In this document: piece after piece, positions 47,301 to 52,656 of the stretch
Numbering within the stretch: position 1 is the first letter of the stretch
Layout: the number at the start of each line of letters is the position of its first letter
Virus record (IMG/VR): IMGVR_UViG_3300031801_000001
Span: 1-52,656 of that record
Strand: one strand, 5' to 3'
Length of the DNA stretch: 52,656 bases
Source: a virus
The notes under the pieces: generated by a model
What the model was told of the DNA's origin: nothing
Databases searched by the model: none
What the model saw: only the letters and a program-made list of their open reading frames with translations
Program-made: the position numbers and the translations under genes

Positions 47301-47591
47301 TTAATCCATTCTCACAACTGCCAAAACATAATTCTCAAGAATCAAATGTTGGGTTTGTTCCTTAAATGTAACATTCTCAATCATCTGATTGTTAACCACC
47401 ACAACGTCTCCTTTAAAGACAGAAACGCTGCAATCCTTTGCAACTGATTTAACTTTATAAAGTTCATGAAAGCTTGCAACTGTCACATGTGATTCAGGAA
47501 AAAGAACCAAAGATTCCTCTTTTTCTTCTTCTTCTTTCTCAATCGGATCAAGAGTGAGATACCTATTAACAGGCTCTAAACTATATATCAT
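47301..47591 (-). CDS. GroES-like co-chaperonin
   Basis: A 96-aa protein with the GroES strand pattern. LEPVNRYLTLDPIE corresponds to the first barrel strands, an acidic EKEEEEKEE segment sits at the mobile loop, and SLVLFP follows. Then come YKVKSVAKD, VFKGDVVVVNN, and the diagnostic ending HLILENYVLAVVR, which matches the IMSESDILAIVE end of GroES. Sequence identity is low, as for phage gp31-type co-chaperonins. The phage GroEL gene is 16 kb away. OB-like alternatives cannot be excluded without modelling. Confidence 0.55.
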   Translation of the reverse strand: MIYSLEPVNRYLTLDPIEKEEEEKEESLVLFPESHVTVASFHELYKVKSVAKDCSVSVFKGDVVVVNNQMIENVTFKEQTQHLILENYVLAVVRMD

Positions 47592-47803
47592 TCATCGTTC
47601 CATTGCCAAATTGAAGGCTGTTTTCTCAACATTGCCAAAGAAAGTTCAGGGGGATCTCCGTGAGGTTGCTTGTGAACTGTTGTAACTTGAAAAAGCAATT
47701 TTGCATCTCCCTGTACAATAATATCACCTTCGCGTAATTCTTTAAGTTCTTTTTTAGACCATTTTCCATTTCTAAACGTTTCATAAATCTCATTTTCATC
47801 CAT
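47588..47803 (-). CDS. small protein, possible SH3-like
   Basis: A 71-aa protein: YETFRNGKWSKKEL then ELREGDIIVQGDAKLLFQVTTV, which fits the first two SH3-like strands (EGDIIV), and a tail ending IWQWNDE. Overlaps its neighbour by 4 nt. Confidence 0.5.
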   Translation of the reverse strand: MDENEIYETFRNGKWSKKELKELREGDIIVQGDAKLLFQVTTVHKQPHGDPPELSLAMLRKQPSIWQWNDE

Positions 47804-47814
47804 TTTTAATTCCT

Positions 47815-47892
47815 TTATACCCTCGGGTATTTCTTTTCAAGCAGCTTGTACATCTTTTGGATTTCTGCCAAGTCTGCATCATTGTGTTCCAT
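47815..47892 (-). CDS. possible 25-aa helical peptide
   Basis: MEHNDADLAEIQKMYKLLEK followed by KYPRV. An amphipathic helix that lies in the region following the methyltransferase remnant, in another frame. It may be a real tiny gene that fills the space of the lost methylase body. Confidence 0.35.
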   Translation of the reverse strand: MEHNDADLAEIQKMYKLLEKKYPRV

Positions 47893-47894
47893 GA

Positions 47895-48056
47895 CGCCTC
47901 TAAACAAATTACAGAATCCCACTTACATTGTGTTGTGCCATATGACAAATCACATAAAATCATATCAACCGAACCATCGTCAACAATGGGCAACAATCGT
48001 AAACAACCACCCTGAATTATTTTGTTAAGCAAACTATCCGCACTTACTAAATCCAC
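47895..48056 (-). pseudogene. N-terminal remnant of a DNA methyltransferase
   Basis: The frame reads QGGCLRLLPIVDDGSVDMILCDLSYGTTQCKWDSVI, which matches the first block of beta-class N4/N6 DNA methylases: GDCLELL, then D-x-x-Y-G-TTQ-KWD. The catalytic DPPYG is DLSYG, and everything after about residue 48 (the SAM-binding motif and target domain) is missing. It overlaps the nrdJ 3' end. Confidence 0.6.
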
Positions 48057-50442
48057 ACGACTTGCAAGTCACGCAGCCCTCAACATAAATCAAATCTGCT
48101 CCACAACTCTCACAAGAGATACCATCAACCTGTTCGCCATCTTGAATATACTTTTTCAGTACTCTGGCAATACATTTTGAAAAACTAAACATTTCACTGT
48201 CTCTGTCCTTCATCAATTGCTCGACCAAGAATTTAGTTTTCGCTCCGTGTCTCAATGCCAATGAAAGCATTCTTGTAAAAGCTGAATGATTTGCATTATC
48301 AAACACTCGTACAATATCCTTAACAACAACTTCGCTTTCATCGTCTCCAAATCTTAAATCGTATTTAGAATTTGTAGTTTTCCTTGAATTCTTCACAAGA
48401 ATTCCTTTTCCATACTTTTTCGGAATCTCAATCAAATCCGACTTACCGCCCATAACCTCATAAGGTTTATCACCATACAATCCAACCAATATCGTCCAAG
48501 GCTCTCCTTGAATCGTGGTATGGTGAATTTCGCACTCTAACTCTTTTGGTCGTTTTGGGGAACATCGTTGTGGAAAACCATCTTCCTTTTTCTCTGTCAC
48601 CAAAACTCCGGTACGAGAACCATCTACGTAAACAGTGATTCCCTTAAGTCCTTTCTTCCATCCCTTAAAATATAACTCTCCTACAACATCTGGAGACGTG
48701 CCTGCAGGAAGATTAATTGTTGAACTAATCGAATGATCAATATACTTTTGAATGGTCGCCTGTATTTCAATTCTTCTATTCCACTCAATTGTATCTGAAG
48801 AAATAAAGAATTTAGGCAATTCAGTTGAACCATTCACTTTGAATTTTTTCCTCCATTGCTGAATGTTGTGGTGAAACACTTTATATTCTTTCCATCTATC
48901 TCCGAGATCGTCTACAAAATCAGCCTCTTCGTTAATCTGATCATGATTGAGCTTTCTTCTACGAAGATACCAATTTCTAAATACCGGCTCAATACCAGAG
49001 CTTGTCTGAGACAAGATAGAAACCGAACCAGTAGGAGCATTTGTCAATAGTGAAATATTACGTCTCCCAAATTTGGAAATTTTGTCCCGCAAAAAATTTG
49101 GCAATCTTTTAATATAAGAATTGTTTTGTTCCACAGCCCAGGAAAAAACAGGAAAAGCTCCACGTTCCTTAGCCAACTCAACGCTCTCGGCATAAGCTTC
49201 ATTTCTAAGGATTTTATAAATTGAATCAATAACCTTGAGAGCTTCTTCGGAATCATAAGCTAAATTCAAGCACGCCAAAGCATCAGCCAATCCGTGCGTA
49301 CCCAAGCCCGTCCGTCTACCACCCTCGCAAGCCTTAAGCATCTTAGTCCACAAAACCTTTTCAGATTCAGTATCTACGATATCGATAATGCCCCTAAGCT
49401 TCTCAATTTCAAGCTCAACCAAATCATCTGATAAACGCATTGCCACTGAAACTGTCTTTTTGAAAGCCTTGAAATCAAAAACTGGTTCTACAAAGGGACT
49501 TTTAATAAAGCCTTTGAGGTTTAGTGAAATCAAACGACACGAATCATATGGAGACAAGGCAATTTCACCACAAGGGTTAGTTGTCACAGTCTTATACTGT
49601 TCATAACACTGAGCGGGTAAATTCTTGAGAATATTATCCCACATCAGCAATCCCGGCTCAGCATTTTCTGTAGCCGACTTAACAATTGATTGCCACAAAT
49701 CTTTTGCCTTGATTGTCTTGGTATATTTTGGCTTTTTGGAATCAATAGGAAACCTTAACTCAAAATCTTTATCTGCCTCGACGGCTTTCATGAATTCGTC
49801 ACTAATTTTGACTGAAACATTCGCTCCAGTTACTTTTGACAAATCATTTTTCATTGTCACAAATTTCTCAATATCTGGGTGTGCGACATCCATTGAAATC
49901 ATCAACGCTCCACGCCTATTGTTCTGACCAATCATACGACAAACAAATGAATAGAAATCTGCAAAACTCCAAGCTCCCGTCGATGTTCCGGCTGAATTGC
50001 TTACTCTTGCTTTCTCAGGACGAAGAGTTGAGATATCAATACCCACCCCACAACGGCGAGCAAATAAATTAGCCAATTCTTTGCCTGACTCCATGATGGA
50101 GGAAATACTATCTTGGGGGGATGCTACAACCACGCAATTTGATAGGGAGACATTAACATTATTGTTGCCAATGCCATACATTGGTGAACCTTGAGGGACA
50201 ATCTTTGAGAAATTCTTGAAATAAGAATAAATCTCCTCTTCGGATAGCTTTCTATCTCCTCCAAATTGTTCTTCTATTCTCGCAAACTCTTTCGCTAAGC
50301 GGTGATGCATTGCATCGGGAGTAGACTCTAAAATTACTCCCTTCTTGTTTTTAAGGGCGTACTTATCAAATACATTAGCAGCTAACTCATCATCATTGAA
50401 ATATTTTAAAGACTCATCCTTAAATTGTTGCTCGGTAAACAT
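48034..50442 (-). CDS. nrdJ: class II (B12-dependent) ribonucleotide reductase
   Basis: An 802-aa protein with NCVVVASP (first active-site Cys), RCGVGIDISTLRP, the NPCGEIALSPYDSCRLISLNL block and the LTNAPTGSVSILSQTSSGIEPVF loop. The C-terminus CESCGADLIYVEGCVTCKSCGFSKC is the Cys pair and zinc ribbon typical of NrdJ, not NrdA. It reduces ribonucleotides with adenosylcobalamin and needs no oxygen or small subunit, so the host must have or import B12. Confidence 0.9.
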   Translation of the reverse strand: MFTEQQFKDESLKYFNDDELAANVFDKYALKNKKGVILESTPDAMHHRLAKEFARIEEQFGGDRKLSEEEIYSYFKNFSKIVPQGSPMYGIGNNNVNVSLSNCVVVASPQDSISSIMESGKELANLFARRCGVGIDISTLRPEKARVSNSAGTSTGAWSFADFYSFVCRMIGQNNRRGALMISMDVAHPDIEKFVTMKNDLSKVTGANVSVKISDEFMKAVEADKDFELRFPIDSKKPKYTKTIKAKDLWQSIVKSATENAEPGLLMWDNILKNLPAQCYEQYKTVTTNPCGEIALSPYDSCRLISLNLKGFIKSPFVEPVFDFKAFKKTVSVAMRLSDDLVELEIEKLRGIIDIVDTESEKVLWTKMLKACEGGRRTGLGTHGLADALACLNLAYDSEEALKVIDSIYKILRNEAYAESVELAKERGAFPVFSWAVEQNNSYIKRLPNFLRDKISKFGRRNISLLTNAPTGSVSILSQTSSGIEPVFRNWYLRRRKLNHDQINEEADFVDDLGDRWKEYKVFHHNIQQWRKKFKVNGSTELPKFFISSDTIEWNRRIEIQATIQKYIDHSISSTINLPAGTSPDVVGELYFKGWKKGLKGITVYVDGSRTGVLVTEKKEDGFPQRCSPKRPKELECEIHHTTIQGEPWTILVGLYGDKPYEVMGGKSDLIEIPKKYGKGILVKNSRKTTNSKYDLRFGDDESEVVVKDIVRVFDNANHSAFTRMLSLALRHGAKTKFLVEQLMKDRDSEMFSFSKCIARVLKKYIQDGEQVDGISCESCGADLIYVEGCVTCKSCGFSKCG

Positions 50443-50452
50443 TTATTTCCTA

Positions 50453-51817
50453 TTATTTCTTCTTTTTAAAGTCAGCATATTTTCTCTTTAGACTCTCAGC
50501 CTGTTCTTTTGTTGATGCTGTTACAATCTGATCAATTGTCTCAGTTGTCTGTTGCATCACTTCAATTTTTACTCTCGATGTGTCCATCAGGATAGGATAA
50601 ATCAAACCATCTGGACCATTTCTATTCTTTGCTATAAACACTCTTCCGCCGTTGTTAATCTTATCCTCAATTGTCCGAGAGACAGTGAAAATAAAGTCAG
50701 CAACAAAACACTTGTTATAGGCTTCCGAAATGGCTTCCATTGTAATAACTTCTGCATTCAATCCTGATCTATTCGTCTGAGAGGCTGTGAAAAGCGGACA
50801 TTGAAATTCCTGAGCCAGTGAACGAAGCTCTTCATAAATAGATTCCAGTTCATATCTTTTCTCTTTTCTTATCACTGTTGGACGCAATAAATCACCATAA
50901 TCTACAATAATCATATCAATAGATTCGCCAAAACGACGAAGCTTCTCTAAGTGATTTCGAATTGTATTTACCGAAGCAGATTTAGTTGGATATTCCTTAA
51001 CAATCAATTTACCTTGTAAACTTTTAACTTTTTCAAGAATATCGTCCTTAAAAAGAGATAACTCATCCAAAGGAACATTTGTCATACAACTATCATATCT
51101 TGAAGCCACAACTTTATCTTGAAGCTCTAAAGTATAATGTACTACATTCTTTCCCTGCAACAAAGCCTGCACACCTAAATGCACAAGGCACATGCTTTTT
51201 CCTGCACCTGTCGCAGCGATTACCACTCCCAATTCTCCATCACCCAATCCACCACTAGTGATTGAATCAATCTCTTTCCACCCAGTTGAAACTGGATTAC
51301 GAAATCTTGGTTTAAATCTCTCTTCAAAATCTTTCAAATAGTCATAGCCAACATTATTATCTAATCCTAATTTAAGAGCGTCCAAAATGGACTTTGAAAT
51401 CTCATCAAAAGATGATGTTTGCAACAATTTTGAACTTTTAATCATTGCTTCTTTGAGTTTTTGCTTCTTACAAAAATCCAAAGCCGTTTCTTTGATGTAT
51501 TTCATTCCATCTACGAAGTCAGAGGATTGCACACGGGCGAAGAAGCTCCTCACTTGCATCTGTAGGGCTTCTGGCTCATCATCCATGTCAGACTTAAGGA
51601 TGGAGGTTAAAGTGTTGTAGGATGGATGTGAGCCGTACTTCTCTCTGTATTCAAAAATCTTCTTTGTAAAGATCTGTAAGTACTTGAGTTCTAGGAACTG
51701 AATATCGAGAACTTCAGAAATTTGATCACAGAATGGTCTGTCTTGAAGGATTAGTTGACACAATGACTCTTGAAATGCCTTTCCGTATTTAGAAAAAGAA
51801 ACCTTATCTTTATTCAC
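50453..51817 (-). CDS. DnaB-type replicative helicase
   Basis: A 454-aa protein. A helical N-terminal domain precedes the RecA-like core, which has Walker A ATGAGKS (202-208), VVHYTLELQDKVVASR and Walker B MIIVDYGDLL. A QTNRSG motif and a basic KRKYADFKKKK tail follow. It unwinds the fork ahead of PolIII. No primase is recognisable in the window. Overlaps the next gene by 8 nt. Confidence 0.9.
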   Translation of the reverse strand: MNKDKVSFSKYGKAFQESLCQLILQDRPFCDQISEVLDIQFLELKYLQIFTKKIFEYREKYGSHPSYNTLTSILKSDMDDEPEALQMQVRSFFARVQSSDFVDGMKYIKETALDFCKKQKLKEAMIKSSKLLQTSSFDEISKSILDALKLGLDNNVGYDYLKDFEERFKPRFRNPVSTGWKEIDSITSGGLGDGELGVVIAATGAGKSMCLVHLGVQALLQGKNVVHYTLELQDKVVASRYDSCMTNVPLDELSLFKDDILEKVKSLQGKLIVKEYPTKSASVNTIRNHLEKLRRFGESIDMIIVDYGDLLRPTVIRKEKRYELESIYEELRSLAQEFQCPLFTASQTNRSGLNAEVITMEAISEAYNKCFVADFIFTVSRTIEDKINNGGRVFIAKNRNGPDGLIYPILMDTSRVKIEVMQQTTETIDQIVTASTKEQAESLKRKYADFKKKK

Positions 51818-52085
51818 TAACCAACTCCAAAATTTCTATTTCTTCATTTCGGGAACCGATATTTCCTCCCCATAAAACTATGTATTGTTCAGTCTCCTGC
51901 CACGTTTCAGGGGGATCTTTACCAATATCTTGATACTCTGTTGATTTTGCTACACCAGTAACCAAACCAACCTTCCCATGAAGCTCTGAAAGTATTGTTG
52001 GGTCGCCTTTTGAATCGCAACCCATTGTAAGAGCGTCATGCACACGAACCAAGTCTCCAACTTTAATTTCTCTTTTCTCACTCAT
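51810..52085 (-). CDS. SH3-like protein
   Basis: A 91-aa protein: EIKVGDLVRVHD, KVGLVTGVA, a QDIGKDPPETWQE insert, then YIVLWGGN. A gene upstream overlaps its start by 8 nt. MSEKREIKVGDL resembles the MSETQREIKIGSL of 4050-4253, so the right-hand copies belong to the same family as the AT-rich 3.5-4.5 kb group. Confidence 0.78.
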   Translation of the reverse strand: MSEKREIKVGDLVRVHDALTMGCDSKGDPTILSELHGKVGLVTGVAKSTEYQDIGKDPPETWQETEQYIVLWGGNIGSRNEEIEILELVSE

Positions 52086-52155
52086 TCCAATCTCGTTCCA
52101 ATGCCTTTTGTGGCTCTTCTTTGTGGATCAGCAAATGTTCTTGCAATGTAGCCAT
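52078..52155 (-). CDS. 25-aa peptide
   Basis: MATLQEHLLIHKEEPQKALE then RDWNE. It reads through the start of the SH3-like gene and is followed by it in the coupled pattern seen elsewhere. No motif. Confidence 0.4.
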   Translation of the reverse strand: MATLQEHLLIHKEEPQKALERDWNE

Positions 52156-52203
52156 ATTAACCTTTTTGTTCGGAACTTTTAAGGCAAATTTTGCGGCAAC
52201 TTC

Positions 52204-52332
52204 TTACTCAAGTTCGGGAAAAAATCGTTGAAACAACTCTTTGACTTGTTCTTTGGTTGCATTTTCGATATTTACAATATATCCGCCAACAACTTTATGC
52301 ACACTAATATTATTTACATAATCATTACTCAT
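52204..52332 (-). CDS. 42-aa protein
   Basis: MSNDYVNNISVHKVVGGYIV then a helical NATKEQVKELFQRFFPELE. It looks like a complete small alpha/beta domain. ATGA overlap with the SH3-like gene above it (52329). Confidence 0.5.
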   Translation of the reverse strand: MSNDYVNNISVHKVVGGYIVNIENATKEQVKELFQRFFPELE

Positions 52333-52520
52333 TCTGAATCGTATCTCCAGCAATCCTCAATCCAATGTTCGCTCAAATGAATTTTGGTTCCACAGTGCAA
52401 CATAATAATATAAAGTAAACTACCTTCAACATCTATTTGTCCCATTATAATACCATATTTACCTGATATCTTTTCTCTAATAATGCTGGAATCTTTAACT
52501 TTTATTAGGGTGCCAATCAC
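52329..52520 (-). CDS. SH3-like small protein
   Basis: A 63-aa protein: MIGTLIKVKDS, KYGIIMGQI, LYIIMLHCG, then EHWIEDCW. Its MIGTLI start resembles the MIGNLV/MIGKLV group of the left arm, but with no proline tract. Confidence 0.65.
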   Translation of the reverse strand: MIGTLIKVKDSSIIREKISGKYGIIMGQIDVEGSLLYIIMLHCGTKIHLSEHWIEDCWRYDSE

Positions 52521-52538
52521 ACACTAATTAGTTATCCG

Positions 52539-52656
52539 TTAAACCTCTAATAGATAATTGCCACTAATGGTGAAAGGTTTATTCTCTCCGCACAACATCA
52601 CTCTAACAGTGGAGGGATCCCATCCTTGTTCTCTCCCGAGAATCTCTAGAACCAAA
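52539..52656 (-). CDS. partial CDS, C-terminal end only
   Basis: An open frame runs into the window edge and ends VRVMLCGENKPFTISGNYLLEV. Codon use and the ILGREQGW stretch look coding. The product cannot be identified from 38 residues. Confidence 0.55.
   Translation of the reverse strand, partial: LVLEILGREQGWDPSTVRVMLCGENKPFTISGNYLLEV

Noticed and set aside
48034-50442. Class I NrdA large subunit
   Set aside because: The C-terminal zinc-ribbon Cys pattern is of the NrdJ type and no NrdB-like small subunit gene is present.
1-52656. tRNA genes, rRNA, insertion sequences or an integrase
   Set aside because: I saw no cloverleaf-type sequence with a GGTTCRA arm, no transposase or integrase motif and no terminal inverted repeats while reading; a tRNAscan-SE run would settle the tRNA question.

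Overview
The window looks like part of a large tailed-bacteriophage genome. Genes are short, tightly packed and often coupled through ATGA or TAATG overlaps. They run almost entirely on the minus strand, apart from one plus-strand block at about 12.26-15.06 kb. It carries a phage replication and nucleotide set (DNA polymerase III alpha, DnaB-type helicase, B12-dependent ribonucleotide reductase, dUTPase, Dam-type methylase), an endolysin-type amidase, and an unusually rich chaperone and protease set (GroEL, a GroES-like protein, a truncated DnaJ, Hsp20, ClpP). I recognise no terminase, portal, capsid or tail gene, so this is one arm of a longer genome. Lipoprotein signals and a secreted DsbD-N-like protein suggest a Gram-negative host. 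MopE-type repeats are common in Myxococcota and relatives, which is only a weak host hint.

Layout. (1) 0-12.1 kb, minus strand, GC-richer: an accessory arm dominated by tiny paralogous SH3-like proteins with the signature [IVL]-K-[VI]-G-[DS]-L-[VI] ... G-L-V ... V-x-W. It also holds a split MoxR ATPase / VWA-metallopeptidase pair, three consecutive zinc-knuckle transcription units, and at least nine nearly identical sigma70-like promoters. (2) 12.1-15.06 kb: a divergent control region, then a plus-strand operon of more SH3-like genes and a fourth zinc-knuckle gene. (3) 15.06-29.6 kb, minus, AT-rich: DnaJ, secreted proteins, an RNA-end-processing cluster (CCA-adding enzyme, 2H phosphoesterase, HAD phosphatase), a MopE/VWA lipoprotein, a large unknown protein, Hsp20 and a nucleotidyltransferase. 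Six proteins here share an N-terminal W-x-x-[FY] ... [LI]-x-E peptide that resembles a capsid-targeting sequence. (4) 29.6-37.5 kb: GroEL, a 696-aa unknown, amidase, ClpP, a P-loop kinase-like protein and probable virion proteins. (5) 37.6-52.66 kb: small regulators (sigma region 4-like, ribbon-helix-helix-like), then purine, dUTP and DNA metabolism and replication, closing with more SH3-like genes and a gene cut by the window end.

How the parts may work together (inference). Strong host-type promoters on the left arm would give early expression of dozens of small SH3-like and zinc-knuckle proteins, as expected for host-takeover or anti-defence genes. Four of these promoters place the -10 box only 6-7 nt before the start codon, which implies leaderless mRNAs. 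The right arm rebuilds nucleotide pools: a GMP-reductase-like enzyme would turn GMP into IMP, a short PurA-like enzyme would use the IMP, and NrdJ and Dut would feed PolIII. The tagged RNA and nucleotide enzymes could be packaged in the capsid and injected.

The main candidates for an undescribed system are the expanded SH3-like family of about 33 members, with GC-rich hexanucleotide tracts at one fixed loop; the amplified zinc-knuckle + SH3 promoter modules; and the suite of tagged, possibly injected enzymes.
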